DNA of 64,000 nt from Oopsacas minuta (taxonomy: Eukaryota; Porifera; Hexactinellida; Lyssacinosida; Leucopsacidae). The translations under genes and the position numbers were made by a program. The stretch lies in NCBI GenBank assembly GCA_024704765.1, contig JAKMXF010000210.1:496001-560000 (forward strand), given 5' to 3'. The first letter of the stretch is position 1, and each line of letters begins with the position of its first letter. Positions 1 to 10,968 of this stretch are shown here, one piece after another. Under the pieces are notes generated by a model that was not told the origin of the DNA, made no database searches, and saw nothing but the letters and a program-made list of their open reading frames with translations.

Positions 1-1
1 A

Positions 2-2014
2 TTAGCTGATGCCCTACAGAATGCATTACAAATGAGTGAAAGTAAGCCTATTGCACCATTGGATAGTCCTAGTAGTGTTTGTGATAACGATATGAAACGA
101 GAACTTAAAGTACACATAGAAGCAGCTCTCCTTAACATGAGAGAGGGAACACCAGAAGCTACTAAGAAACATTTACATGTTATACAAGGCATCATTGAAC
201 ATATCTCTCTTAATCAGAACCCTGAAAATACTGGCACTAGTGACGAGTTTAGTTTCAATAATATTATTGTTGAGATTGATAATGATAAAGAAATGATGCG
301 ACAGGAGTTAGCTGAGTTCCAAGAAGCTTTCTCAGCTCTAGAGGAGGAGCTGGAAGAGGCACGAGCTACTCTGCAGTCTTTTCAGGATCAAGAAAAGGAT
401 TTAACTCAGAAAAACAGGATGATACAAGATCTACGTTCTCAGGTTTCAGATTTAAAACTTATAATTTCAACAGAGACACAACGCAATCAGCACGAAAAGT
501 CTAGCCCCGGTTCTTTAGGAGATGAGCACTCTATCACTGCTAGTCTGCTTGATAGTCCTCAGTCCAGGTTCTTAGAGCCCCGTCTATTCGTTACTCTGTT
601 TGACTATGATCCTATGAGTCTTTGCACTACAGGACATCCTGAGAGACAACTCCCTCTTAAAGCTGGTGATATTATAGTAGTGCATGGAGACATGAATGCT
701 ACTGCTCACTATCAAGCTACACACGGAGGTACTGCTGGATTAGTGCCTGCTAACTTCATAGAAGAATTGATAATATCAGATACATTAGCTAGACAGAGAC
801 TACTGCACCAGTCTCTGTCACCTGAGAAGAAGGATAGGATTAGAAGTGTAGGAGAAGAAGCTTATTCCTCAAGTGAAGACGACAACAACGAGGTTAGACA
901 CTCAGGAGTTAGAATTCCAATGTGTGTATCTGACCTCTGTGTTGATAAGGTATTTCAAGACAGTATTGTTCTCAGCTGGGAGCCTCCAAAATTATCTTCC
1001 TCCGGTAAATCTAATGGAGCTTACGTGCTAGGATACAGAGCTCTTGTTAACAATGAACCTAAGAAGGATGTGATCGGTGCCCTGCAGGTAAAGTGTTTGC
1101 TAGAAGGAATGACCTCGGGTGTCCCTCTAACTATTCAACTCATTACTCTATCTGATAATGATTTATGTTCACACCCCTGTACAATTCAACATCCACCAAT
1201 ATATTCCTCTCATTCACGGCCTTCTACAGCCTCTTCTCACTTCTCTCTCCCTGCTTCTCTAGCCGACACGATCTCCCCTGCTACCAGCTCATCCACCATT
1301 CTAGAACCTTCTCATAATGTGGTTGCTATCTACGACTATAATGCAATTATTGACTCACCTAATGATAACCACGAGTTTGAACTAAGCTTCAAAGGAGGCG
1401 ACTTAATTACTGTATTCGGATGTGTGATGGAAGATGGTTTCTACTTCGGAGAACTTAATGGGAAGAAAGGGCTTGTGCCTTCTAACTTTGTACAAGAGTA
1501 TTGCGAATCTGATATACAAACTCTAGATACAACTCGAGCTACGAATCAGAGCACGAACAGGCCACAGAGCTCAGATTCTCAATCTCTAATTGCCTCTACT
1601 CCAGATCCTCAGTTACCTAAATCGAAACAAGTACAGGTATTGGCTTTATACTCATACGATCCTTATACAATGTCTCCTAATGAAAATCCTGAAATAGAGC
1701 TGGCATTCAAAGAGGGTGATATATTAAGAATACAGCCTGATATGGATAAGTATGGGTTCTTTCAGGGTGAAATGGATGGGATTCAGGGTCTTATACCTTC
1801 TAACTTTGTTACTGAGTTAGATACTGATTTCAGTGAAGTACAGCTCGAACAAGCTAGCGGCGTTTCACCTCTTCCAGAAATCTTTTCTGACAATGATGCC
1901 GAGGATATTGCCAACCTCATCCAGGAAAAACCGCGAAAAGGTGTCTTCAAAAAGGGAAAGAATTTTGTAAAGAAGTTAGGACGCATAGGTTCTCCCAGAA
2001 ACCCCAAAACATAA
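2..2014 (+). CDS. RIMBP: RIM-binding protein (RIMBP), 5' end outside window
   Basis: This is a scaffold of the RIM-BP family, which in animals with synapses links RIM and voltage-gated calcium channels at release sites. The reading frame is open to the left edge; a Met codon lies at 32 but in-frame codons continue upstream, so the true start is probably outside. Counting from that Met (660 residues), a glutamate-rich coiled coil lies at about 85-150, SH3 domains at about 183-247, 427-495 and 545-610, and a fibronectin-III-like segment at about 295-385. The SH3 domains carry the family's long RT loop (YDP-x-SPN-x-NPE-x-ELxFKxGD) and end in G(L/Y)xPSNFV. The order SH3 - FN3 - SH3 - SH3 is the family signature, although vertebrate members have three FN3 domains where I see one. 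The C-terminus is lysine-rich. No intron interrupts the visible part. Confidence 0.9.
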   Translation, partial: LADALQNALQMSESKPIAPLDSPSSVCDNDMKRELKVHIEAALLNMREGTPEATKKHLHVIQGIIEHISLNQNPENTGTSDEFSFNNIIVEIDNDKEMMRQELAEFQEAFSALEEELEEARATLQSFQDQEKDLTQKNRMIQDLRSQVSDLKLIISTETQRNQHEKSSPGSLGDEHSITASLLDSPQSRFLEPRLFVTLFDYDPMSLCTTGHPERQLPLKAGDIIVVHGDMNATAHYQATHGGTAGLVPANFIEELIISDTLARQRLLHQSLSPEKKDRIRSVGEEAYSSSEDDNNEVRHSGVRIPMCVSDLCVDKVFQDSIVLSWEPPKLSSSGKSNGAYVLGYRALVNNEPKKDVIGALQVKCLLEGMTSGVPLTIQLITLSDNDLCSHPCTIQHPPIYSSHSRPSTASSHFSLPASLADTISPATSSSTILEPSHNVVAIYDYNAIIDSPNDNHEFELSFKGGDLITVFGCVMEDGFYFGELNGKKGLVPSNFVQEYCESDIQTLDTTRATNQSTNRPQSSDSQSLIASTPDPQLPKSKQVQVLALYSYDPYTMSPNENPEIELAFKEGDILRIQPDMDKYGFFQGEMDGIQGLIPSNFVTELDTDFSEVQLEQASGVSPLPEIFSDNDAEDIANLIQEKPRKGVFKKGKNFVKKLGRIGSPRNPKT

Positions 2015-2210
2015 CTGTACAACCCCGTCACTTCGAAATTATAATTTTGAACTAATCTATTTTGAGTTACCCCCTTATTTATCCTCCTTATATTACTTCT
2101 GTTAAGTTTAGGTTGTTAGAACAAGTATATCGTGTTATATTTGTTTGTATTATTATACTTTTATTATTTATTTATTTAATGTGATAATTATAACTTGTGT
2201 TATTAATTGG

Positions 2211-2250
2211 CACCTTAAAACACCTCAAAACACCTCAAAACACCTCAAAA
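2211..2250. repeat. 10-bp tandem repeat, four copies
   Basis: Four head-to-tail copies of CACCTCAAAA occur here, the first with one change (CACCTTAAAA). They lie in the gap between the RIMBP stop and the SDHAF4 start, about 95 bp upstream of the latter. No function is evident. Confidence 0.9.
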
Positions 2251-2343
2251 CCACCCAATTAAGTTGAGTAGAAAGTAGAACATGATTAATTATTCAGATT
2301 TATTGTTTGTCTCTTTATTAGTCACTGAATTATCACCCAACCA

Positions 2344-2649
2344 ATGCTTCATCTGCTAAGATATAATGCTAGAGTATTGCCTAGAATTCCTTTGCTATAC
2401 AACTTACAATCAACTCCCACAGTTACAATATACCAATTTTCAACAGACATTCCTACAGGTGATAACACTAATACTGAAAAAGCAAAGAATAAATGTAGGA
2501 AAGAAACAGCTCGCCCCAATGACGCATCTGTTCTAGATGAAGGGGGCGTACACGTTAATCCTGTTACTGGGGAAAGGGGTGGTCCCAGGGGTCTAGAACC
2601 CACCAGGTATGGGGACTGGGAGAGGAAAGGGAGAGTTAGTGATTTTTAA
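2344..2649 (+). CDS. SDHAF4: Succinate dehydrogenase assembly factor 4
   Basis: This small mitochondrial matrix chaperone binds flavinylated SDHA and promotes its assembly into complex II. The 101-residue protein has a basic, hydroxylated N-terminus that fits a mitochondrial targeting peptide (residues 1 to about 35). The C-terminal third carries the DUF1674 signature: VNPxTGERGGPRGLEPTRYGDWERKGR-x-SDF, which is almost invariant in the family and ends exactly at the stop as in other eukaryotes. It is a single-exon gene with its own ATG. The neighbours are functionally unrelated. The assignment rests on the C-terminal motif, which is highly specific. Confidence 0.96.
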   Translation: MLHLLRYNARVLPRIPLLYNLQSTPTVTIYQFSTDIPTGDNTNTEKAKNKCRKETARPNDASVLDEGGVHVNPVTGERGGPRGLEPTRYGDWERKGRVSDF

Positions 2650-2758
2650 TTTTAGAAATCATTTGCAGTTTGTGACGAATACTTCGAACGTTTTCTACTT
2701 TTCCAATGTAATTTGAATACAGATATTATTTTTAGCCTGTGTGTAGTATACACTAGAT

Positions 2759-5154
2759 ATGTCAGATTTATCTATCAAACTTGATTCAAAATCCCTGACT
2801 TCTCATCATATCTCTGAGTTCGAGGACTTAGATGAGTACTACATAGTGAGGAGGGGGCAGGCATTCACACTGACTGTAGAGACAAGCGATACTTCTCTAC
2901 TCCTAGACCAATTCCATCCCAAAGAAATATACTTACAGTATCCACAGAATTCGTCTAATGTTACTGTCCTAATCCCAGCTAAGAATTTCCGCATGACAGT
3001 CAGAAAAGCAACTTCTCTATCCACAACCGTAACACTAGATCCTCGTAGCACTCCTATAGCATCTCCAGCAAAGATATCAATCATTATAGAGCAAGTGAAG
3101 GGACCTGTCCGTAGGAGGAGGAGCTCAACTGGTACCCTACTAACATACATTATTATAGTTATGTAGTTATATGTAGATTTGTTTGTAATAGGAGATGAAT
3201 CTGCTTCTAAACTAGCTGCTATCGAATCTGAAGAGAGAACACTCTCAGTTCTGAGCGATAAAGAAATGGTTGTTTTGTTTAATCCATGGTGCAAAGAAGA
3301 TCTTGTCTACATGGAAGGAGAGGATAGACTGAGAGAGTATGTGTTAAGAGAGAGAGGAAGGATTTGGTGGGGAGGTAAGGCTTCTAGGGCCTGGTATTTT
3401 GGACAATTCGAGCCTCAATCTCTTTTGGCTCTGATTGAAGTAAGTTACATTTTGACTACAGTACATATATATTGTTGTAGTATAAATTCTCATAATAAAT
3501 AGATCATGAAAGAAGTTCAAATGGAAGATAAAACCTCTCCTATTTCGATAGCACGTGCTCTCAGTTACAGAGTTAATGACAGAGTATTAGTTGGGAATTG
3601 GAGTGGAGATTATTCAGGAGGCAAGGCTCCTACTGCTTGGACAGGCTCTGCAATGATTCTGAATCAATTTGTAAAATCAGGTGACATCGTGAAGTACGGT
3701 CAGTGCTGGGTATTCTCTGGTGTATTAACTACACTATGCAGAACAGCTGGTATAGCAGCTCGCTCTGTTACTAACTACGCATCAGCCCATGACTATAAAG
3801 ATACTGATAGGAAAGACTTAGAGATGACCGGTGGATACAATAGAATAGTAGATGTGTTTATTGATGAGAAAGGAAATGTATTGGATGACATGACCAATGA
3901 TTCTACATGGTACTCTCTTATACTTACTATTTGAAGTTAGTTTTATTGTAATCTATATTTCATACAGGAATTTCCATGTTTGGAATGAAGTTTGGATGCA
4001 GAGGCCTGATTTAGCCTCTGGGAGCTATGGAGGTTGGCAAGCTTTGGACTCTACGCCTCAAGAACTGAGTGATGGGAAATACCAGTGTGGACCTTGTCCA
4101 GTATTTGCAATCAAGTCTGGTAAATCAGTAAGATACGATACCATGTTCATATTCGGAGAGGTTAATGCTGATTATGTGCTACAACAGAGGCAAGCTGATT
4201 CTACTTTCAAAGAGGTTAGCCGAGTGTGTTTATTTTTGAAACTGATACTTGTTTTAAACTTACCCCTATTAGATATCAAGAGATATAGCACGGATTGGTA
4301 AGTTCATCAGTACTAAGAAGGTTGGTTCTGGGGGTAGAGAGGATCTAACCCTGGATTACAAGTTTGCAGAAGGATCTATTGAGGAGAGAATTGCTTTTAC
4401 CTCAATTGGTCGTGGAATTGGAGCGGGTACAGCTCCAGGTTTGTATTCTTATTTATTATTTAGGATATTTAATGGGTAATTTAATTATTGTATATCTTTA
4501 GTGAAACCAGACTTGAGTGTGGTATTTGACCTCCAAGATATTCAGGTCGGACAAGATGGTCAAGGAGTATTAAAAGTGGTTTCTAATTCCTCAGAAAATA
4601 GGACATTTTCTGTATCAATTCATGGATATTTGGTTCGTTACAATGGTGTTCGTATCACAAAGATTTTCACAACACAAGCTGAAGGTATTGTGATTGATGC
4701 TGGAACTTCTACTGAATTTAATCTCTCAGTTTTACAAGAGTACTACGAAGGCTGTATATTTGATAAAGTTTTCGTTCAATCCTTTACTTATGTTAAAATT
4801 GCTGAAACTGGCGAAACTTCCGTTAGCATTGATACAGCTAACTTCAAAACTGATCCTCCAATGATAACATTACCTATTTCAGTGAAAGCTGGGGAGTTAT
4901 TTGACATTCAAGTTAAATATACAAACACGCTTAAAAAAGCAACTCTCTCCAATCTCACTTTCGAATTATCTCCCATTCGTGGTGCAACCAAAGGATTTGA
5001 GAAGGTAGTTGCTGAATCTATGGCCCCAGGACAATCTATTGAGGAAGTAATTTCCACAAGCATTGCAAAAGCTGGAGATTATGAACTAGATTTCGATCTT
5101 ACTTGCAATCAACTGGGCTCGAATCCAGTTACATTCGAACTTAAAGTAGTATAA
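2759..5154 (+). CDS. Transglutaminase, six exons
   Basis: This calcium-dependent enzyme would cross-link glutamine and lysine side chains. Exons read as 2759-3131, 3177-3439, 3503-3909, 3968-4214, 4273-4438 and 4502-5154, giving 702 residues, the usual length. All introns are GT-AG and 45-63 bp, and every junction keeps the phase. Domains in order: N-terminal beta-sandwich (to about 125), catalytic core, and two C-terminal beta-barrels. The triad is visible: Cys in YGQCWVF, His in NFHVWNEVW and Asp in [10 protein letters not shown]. The [13 protein letters not shown] and [19 protein letters not shown] segments match the calcium-binding region of the family. No signal peptide is seen, so a tissue-transglutaminase-like (TGM2/factor XIIIA class) cytosolic form is likely. 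The exact vertebrate orthologue cannot be named. Confidence 0.95.
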
Positions 5155-5605
5155 TAGCTGATAATTTTGTTGTTAGTAAGTCAGGCTAGAAATTCAAGTA
5201 CTCATTACATTTATTTTGTTCTAATTAGGTATAGTTTTTACAGAACTCTAAGTTAATACCTATTTTTTGTTTTGCTACTATTCTAATTATTAAGAAGATC
5301 GATAGATATTGCTTAATTATTCATTAGCTTAGTTCGCTGATATTTATTAAAATTCCCTTCAAACTGAGAGCCCTTTGTCTAAATTAGTTTAATCAATGAA
5401 TCAATCAAATGTACATGTATAATACATATCACAAATAATAATTGTGTATCTTGTTCATGGATTGACTAATACAAGGTTAGGATTGAGAGGTTAACAAGTT
5501 CACACGCTAATAACAAAGGGGATAAGATAATACTTTCATAGCACCTAATGTACTATAAATAAGTCTGAACTAATTAACGAATGAGTAAATACTTGTCTTG
5601 ATGAA
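5155..5605. other. Gene-free gap between convergent genes
   Basis: This AT-rich 451 bp gap separates the 3' ends of the transglutaminase and the first collagen/VWA gene, so it must hold both 3' untranslated regions. No coding frame, RNA gene or repeat was seen. Confidence 0.7.
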
Positions 5606-8600
5606 TCATGAGTAGGTAAGCTCGATGGTACCCACAGCGTTGCAGATTTTATGTTCAAGATTATCGATGTAACGACATCTACAATAGTCAATAGTTTCCA
5701 CCTGACCAAGTATGCAGTCGCAATATTCGGTATTGTTTGGGAAATTCTTTTCACATTTACATCTTGCTTGTTGATCTACCGAGACAATTGTACACTCTCT
5801 CCCTCCAGGAAAGCATTCACAATTTCGGCACTGAGTTAATTCTTCTCTTGCCCGCACAAGAACCTCACTTGTGAGGGCATCAGTAATTGCGTCCCAGTTA
5901 CCGGTTTCATTTCTTCGAATAACCTTGAGATCCCAAACGTACCCTGTCGCATTTAGGGCGGTCTGTAGGTAGTCATTATGGATTTCCTCTCTTACTGAAT
6001 TATCTACAGTGTTTATAACCTCTGTATTTTCGAGTCTAAAAATCTCCTGAGAGCCTCCTACCCTATAGAAACATGTCTCAGCACTTGACACACCCAAACA
6101 ATCAATGGATGAGCCCCCATCATCTGTAGCTGTGAGAGTAACATCGATGATTTGAATAGGAATTATATTATTCTGTGTGAAAAGGTCCACGTAAAGTGAC
6201 CTACCAAAGTCAACGAAATTATTGAATAGAGAACTTGCAGCCTCAATCTCTTCGAAGCTGTCATAAAAGAAGTCTCTACGTTCATCTGTTACAAGGATGG
6301 CAAATCTTAAAGAATTTGGTCTTATTTGTGCGTATTTTTTCGCGAAATTCGTCGCTGCAAATCCATCTTCACGCTCCCCAATTTTAGGCAACCGCTTTAT
6401 TGTCTTTGTTACATTACTGTCATCGTTCATGTCGATTGTGAAATATACATTATCAGTAGGGCCACCTCTGTCAAGGTTTGGACCAACGAAATATGGGTTC
6501 TCTTTGTCACCTATACTGCCGAATGCGACAGCTGTGTATTGATTTTGATTGATTGTACTGTTTCCAACACAGCTTTCACGAAGTGAGCTCTCAAAACGTG
6601 GCAAGAAAGATCTCAAGAATTCATGTTCTGTATCCATAGATGCAGAAACGTCAATGATTAGTAAAATATCAGCGAAGAAATCTTCACCACAATCAGACTC
6701 GGTTAACAGGGTTTGACTCGCACCACAACATTCTACTGTAATTTCTACTGTACGAATATCTCCTGCACCATCTCTCTCAACACCTCTCTCAACACAGTCA
6801 TTACATGGACATTCAAATTCATATCTGTTTAGTCCAGTTACGACAGCCTGATATTTGTAGATGCAGAGATCTCTGATTGGTACCACGAGTTGATTTGGTC
6901 CACTGACGATTTGATCTGTGCGAATCAATTCAAGATTATTGTTTATTTCTCTGTGCCATTGAATTTCTTGGTCGAGAGAAAATGAATGAGCGAAGAGAGT
7001 GAGTGTTGCCTGTTTTGTTGCTATGTTAGAATCGCAGTTGGAGCATATTGTGCTGGTACTATCTGGATTGTTGTCACAAGAAACGACTGTCTGGACTATT
7101 AGATTGAAGGTATGTATGTCTTCTCCATACCGATTCCTAACAATAGAAGTATACTCTCCTGCACCATTAGATTGGAAGTTATGGATGATTATAGTCGCAG
7201 TATTACCTACATACTCAAAAGAGTAATCTACTCCTTGTATAAGTTCTACTCCTCCATAGAACCATTGGAAACTCCAAGGCCGTGTGCCCTCTCTGACAAT
7301 TCCTGTTATCCTCAGCTCTGAACCTGTCCTAGCAACAAGTGTTTGTCCGAATTGTGCCTGTGTCCCTGTGACTGTCCCTGAGATTGTCTTGTCCCATTTT
7401 GGTAAGATACCAATGGTAGTGAACTGTGTATCATTTCCGAATGCATTTTCTGCGATTAGAACATAGGAGCCCGCTATGTTGTCACCAACTTGTGAGAAAA
7501 CTAGATTATATGGATTTGTTTCAGAGACTGATGCATAGTTAGCTACTATGGATTGTTCAATAGGAATGAAATTCCCATTTACATCAACGTAGTACCAAGA
7601 TGTAGTGACAGGCTGTGTTCCCGCCCTGAGACGTGATCCAATTGTGAACATTGTCACTAGATCACCATCCAGTCCATAATACACTCTCTCTTCCATATTT
7701 CCAAATCCGCCTACATTGACTACCACATTGTCAGTTGTAATTGTGGTATTTCCTGAAGTCCATTCAAGGATTGGTGGTTCACCTCTAATACACGCTGAGC
7801 TTTCTTGACATGGCTGTAGGGTTCCTGACACACATCTGCACTCAACACATGCTTCCCTTTGTCCACATGCCAGACTGCTTCTTACGACAACATTGTTAAC
7901 AAATGCTTTGGTGAATGCATCTGTTTGGGAGCCCATCTTTTCGATGTCCCATGCGCTCCCTCCCCGACTCAAAGCTAACATAACATAGAAAATATCAATA
8001 GCTGACCCTGCTGAATTTTCTTTTACTTTACCTCCAGCTCTTTCTTCATAACCAGGCGGGTCTGATATGACTACTAATGCTTTTATACTACCATCAGTGT
8101 CTTTGTATATACCAAGTGCAGCATTTCCCTCACCATCTTCAAACTGAGCATCAACGATCACGTTTAGGATCACTTCTTCTCTGGCGAGTTCAGCTTCAAT
8201 AAAATCTCTGTCTAGTTCAGGAACAATAATATTACCATCCCGGAAACTCCCACAGTTAGCTCTTGGCCCATTTGTTATGAGTGTTATGTGTCGACACGAT
8301 TGATCTTGAAATTCTGCTGGGTATCTTCGCAGTGCTGAATAAATTGCGGCGTAACCGTCAGATGAAAATCCGGACGCTTCAAATTCGAACCCCACAATTA
8401 ATGGTGTAATTTCTACTGATGTACCACACAGGTCCTGAGGTGATATAGGGAATGATGTCCCATAACAACCCTCAGGTACACGATCATTATCTTGACCGAA
8501 TGTCATCAGACAGTACTGATTTAAACAAAGACTGTTCTCTTGCCCAAAGTTTATCTCAGCCAAGTTTCTTACCAGACGACCTGCAACATCTTTAACATTA

Positions 8601-10882
8601 TTATGGATATCTCCCATTGCACTTGTTTCAGCAACTGCGAATACCATATCTACGCACGAAGCCCGTCTGAAACCACTTATAATCTGTGTCATATTGCACT
8701 CAGTTGGACGACATTGATTTGTAGTATCAAAATCGAGTACTTCTATTTGATCACAGTTGTTAGTGCCATCAGTACATGAGCAGTTTTGACAGCCTACTAC
8801 CTCACAATTTTCGGGGGGAGGCTCATCCCTTATGGGCACATTAGGAATGATTTCATATATTAGGAAAGCTTTGGTGAAAGTTGTCCTGAAAGCTCTCGAT
8901 ACAGGCAGACTCCAAAGAATACCACCAGTAGCTCTGACCATCTCATAATAAGTATCTCTTGTGTTTTGTGTCTGATCACTAGCATCAGGAATTGTAAGTT
9001 GGATACCATCAGGGATGGACATCGTATCGAGAGTGTCATCATCTATCAAGTATAAAATTACATCATTTGGTAAGATGGCAAGAATCCGATCTTTGTCAAT
9101 ACCATAGGATGGATTAACCGTTATATTCAGATGCACAATAGCACTGAGGACGATACTAAATGTGTTCAGTGTTTGTGCCATATTTTGATTCAGTAGAGTT
9201 GGAATTCTAGTACTTGTTGGGTCAGGGGTGGGAGTTAAGTTATCGCGATCTTCGTCAGTTATGAGAACCACCTTACGACATGCAGGGTATATGTACTTAT
9301 ACTGTTGTAGTGCTCTGTAAATAGCTGCATATCCATCTTCCAATCTCCCTGCAGCCAAGAACTGAGATGCATTAACTAGATTTGTCAATTCTTCACTCGT
9401 CCCCCAGTAGTTTAAAAATTGTCCTTTATATGTTATTCCTCCTAAATCCAATATTCTACCAATATGATCTACACCTAGACTCCTATCAGCACCGAATCTG
9501 AGAACTCCATAATAATTGGTGCAAGTATCAGCAGAAACAAAACCGGATGCAGTTAATGCTATGTCGATTTCTTCAGATACCTGAGATAGCCAGATATGTT
9601 CAGGTCCCATTGATGCAGATTCATCGATGACATAGATTAAGTTGGTACACATTGCCGGCACGGCCTCTGTTTCTAGAAAAGTTGGTTCTTCGTTTGGATC
9701 GCACTCATCGAAACAAGGTCTATCGCGGATACATTGAAATGTGTTTCCATCACAGTAAACAAATCGGTCTATTGATGTATCATAGACGATTTGACCCAAT
9801 TCATAATCGCTGCAGTCAGAATTAAATGTAGAATTTAATTCTTTAATTATAATTCTCATCCCAACCGGTCCCTTGCTTCCAGTTTCCCCTTTAACTCCCT
9901 GATTTCCAACTGATCCTACATCCCCTTTATCTCCAGGCACACCCTTACTGCCTTTAGTACCCTTCCTCCCTTGATCCCCATTATCACCTCGACTTCCAAT
10001 TTCCCCATCATCACCTACTTCTCCAGGTGGTCCTGTCCCTGTTGGCCCTTGATCTCCTGGGTCTCCTTTCATTCCTATTGGTCCACCGTCACCTCTTTCG
10101 CCTTCTTCTCCAGGCTCTCCTTTGACGCCAGGTGACCCATCTGCTCCCGGGTCTCCAGCATCTCCCTGCCCACCTTGATCCCCTCGAGCTCCCATGTCTC
10201 CATCATTTCCCTTCTGTCCCCGAGGCCCATCATCTCCAGGAGCACCAACATCTCCATTCACTCCGGGCGGTCCTCGTTCACCATTGGGACCAGGTGCTCC
10301 TTTTTCCCCCTTTACCCCTGTCTCTGGTTTTGGGCATTCCTCAGGGTAACAAATACCAGGTAGTCCTGGCCTTCCCATGGCTCCTTCTTGACCTCTCGAT
10401 CCAGGATAGCCCTTCCCTCCCCTCACACCTCGGCAGCCATCAGGACAGTTTGGAGCTATTTGTAATTCAGTACATGCTGTTGTTTCAATTACTCCCTTGG
10501 TCTCGGCGACTGAGAAGGTGAGAATGCAACAATATTTGGCAGCTTCATTTTCTGTTACGTTGTAGATGCTTAGAGACATCTCAGTGTAACGACGAATGTT
10601 AGGGTATCCGACAACATTAAAACCATCATACTCGAGTCTATTATCGTTCAAATTCCAGTCTATAATAGGATTCTCATCTGGTACAGTACTGACTGGACAC
10701 CTGAGCTCAACTGAAGCTCCAGCACTTACTATAGCATTATCTCCTATGGTCACACGCGGAGTCGATATCCCGATGAGTTTGTATGTTTCTCCATTTCCAG
10801 CTAAGATTTCCCCTGTGTTTGCATTCTGTAGAAAAGCCACCAATACACATATCACCAGAATCCATGAAATTTTCGTTCCCAT
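5606..10882 (-). CDS. Secreted Ig / collagen / triple-VWA matrix protein, copy A
   Basis: A single uninterrupted 1758-residue frame encodes a probable extracellular matrix protein. Domains in order: signal peptide (1-23), Ig-like domain (about 30-140), collagen Gly-X-Y helix (about 147-342), a conserved linker with a QIVYD / YCDGNTFQC motif, VWA1 (from about 413, MIDAS DESAS intact), a Cys-rich spacer, VWA2 (from about 743, MIDAS replaced by AETSA), a Cys-rich spacer, two Ig-like domains (about 1075-1285), another spacer, VWA3 (from about 1408, MIDAS DVSAS intact) and a Cys-rich tail with CxC motifs. The helix is proline-rich and is broken once by a Cys-x4-Cys insert. The residues encoded by 7175-7622 are almost identical to copy B. 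I do not recognise a named family with this order. The roles of metal-dependent adhesion and matrix assembly are inferred from the domains. Confidence 0.9.
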   Translation of the reverse strand: MGTKISWILVICVLVAFLQNANTGEILAGNGETYKLIGISTPRVTIGDNAIVSAGASVELRCPVSTVPDENPIIDWNLNDNRLEYDGFNVVGYPNIRRYTEMSLSIYNVTENEAAKYCCILTFSVAETKGVIETTACTELQIAPNCPDGCRGVRGGKGYPGSRGQEGAMGRPGLPGICYPEECPKPETGVKGEKGAPGPNGERGPPGVNGDVGAPGDDGPRGQKGNDGDMGARGDQGGQGDAGDPGADGSPGVKGEPGEEGERGDGGPIGMKGDPGDQGPTGTGPPGEVGDDGEIGSRGDNGDQGRKGTKGSKGVPGDKGDVGSVGNQGVKGETGSKGPVGMRIIIKELNSTFNSDCSDYELGQIVYDTSIDRFVYCDGNTFQCIRDRPCFDECDPNEEPTFLETEAVPAMCTNLIYVIDESASMGPEHIWLSQVSEEIDIALTASGFVSADTCTNYYGVLRFGADRSLGVDHIGRILDLGGITYKGQFLNYWGTSEELTNLVNASQFLAAGRLEDGYAAIYRALQQYKYIYPACRKVVLITDEDRDNLTPTPDPTSTRIPTLLNQNMAQTLNTFSIVLSAIVHLNITVNPSYGIDKDRILAILPNDVILYLIDDDTLDTMSIPDGIQLTIPDASDQTQNTRDTYYEMVRATGGILWSLPVSRAFRTTFTKAFLIYEIIPNVPIRDEPPPENCEVVGCQNCSCTDGTNNCDQIEVLDFDTTNQCRPTECNMTQIISGFRRASCVDMVFAVAETSAMGDIHNNVKDVAGRLVRNLAEINFGQENSLCLNQYCLMTFGQDNDRVPEGCYGTSFPISPQDLCGTSVEITPLIVGFEFEASGFSSDGYAAIYSALRRYPAEFQDQSCRHITLITNGPRANCGSFRDGNIIVPELDRDFIEAELAREEVILNVIVDAQFEDGEGNAALGIYKDTDGSIKALVVISDPPGYEERAGGKVKENSAGSAIDIFYVMLALSRGGSAWDIEKMGSQTDAFTKAFVNNVVVRSSLACGQREACVECRCVSGTLQPCQESSACIRGEPPILEWTSGNTTITTDNVVVNVGGFGNMEERVYYGLDGDLVTMFTIGSRLRAGTQPVTTSWYYVDVNGNFIPIEQSIVANYASVSETNPYNLVFSQVGDNIAGSYVLIAENAFGNDTQFTTIGILPKWDKTISGTVTGTQAQFGQTLVARTGSELRITGIVREGTRPWSFQWFYGGVELIQGVDYSFEYVGNTATIIIHNFQSNGAGEYTSIVRNRYGEDIHTFNLIVQTVVSCDNNPDSTSTICSNCDSNIATKQATLTLFAHSFSLDQEIQWHREINNNLELIRTDQIVSGPNQLVVPIRDLCIYKYQAVVTGLNRYEFECPCNDCVERGVERDGAGDIRTVEITVECCGASQTLLTESDCGEDFFADILLIIDVSASMDTEHEFLRSFLPRFESSLRESCVGNSTINQNQYTAVAFGSIGDKENPYFVGPNLDRGGPTDNVYFTIDMNDDSNVTKTIKRLPKIGEREDGFAATNFAKKYAQIRPNSLRFAILVTDERRDFFYDSFEEIEAASSLFNNFVDFGRSLYVDLFTQNNIIPIQIIDVTLTATDDGGSSIDCLGVSSAETCFYRVGGSQEIFRLENTEVINTVDNSVREEIHNDYLQTALNATGYVWDLKVIRRNETGNWDAITDALTSEVLVRAREELTQCRNCECFPGGRECTIVSVDQQARCKCEKNFPNNTEYCDCILGQVETIDYCRCRYIDNLEHKICNAVGTIELTYS
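7175..7622 (-). repeat. 448-bp near-identical tract, copy A
   Basis: This tract inside copy A matches 24231-24678 inside copy B at constant offset 17056 with only two differences: G/A at 7454 versus 24510 (synonymous) and T/C at 7573 versus 24629 (Asn/Asp). Outside the tract the two genes are well diverged. It encodes most of the two Ig-like domains. Confidence 0.95.
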
Positions 10883-10968
10883 ATTTTAGTTGCAGAGTTC
10901 TAAAAGCATAAACTTTACATAACGAAATCGCCTCAAATAATTATGAATAAACATTCGCTCCTTAATTA

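Noticed and set aside
2759-5154. Broken transglutaminase pseudogene
   Set aside because: The frame changes coincide with GT-AG introns of 45-63 bp in correct phase and all catalytic residues are present.
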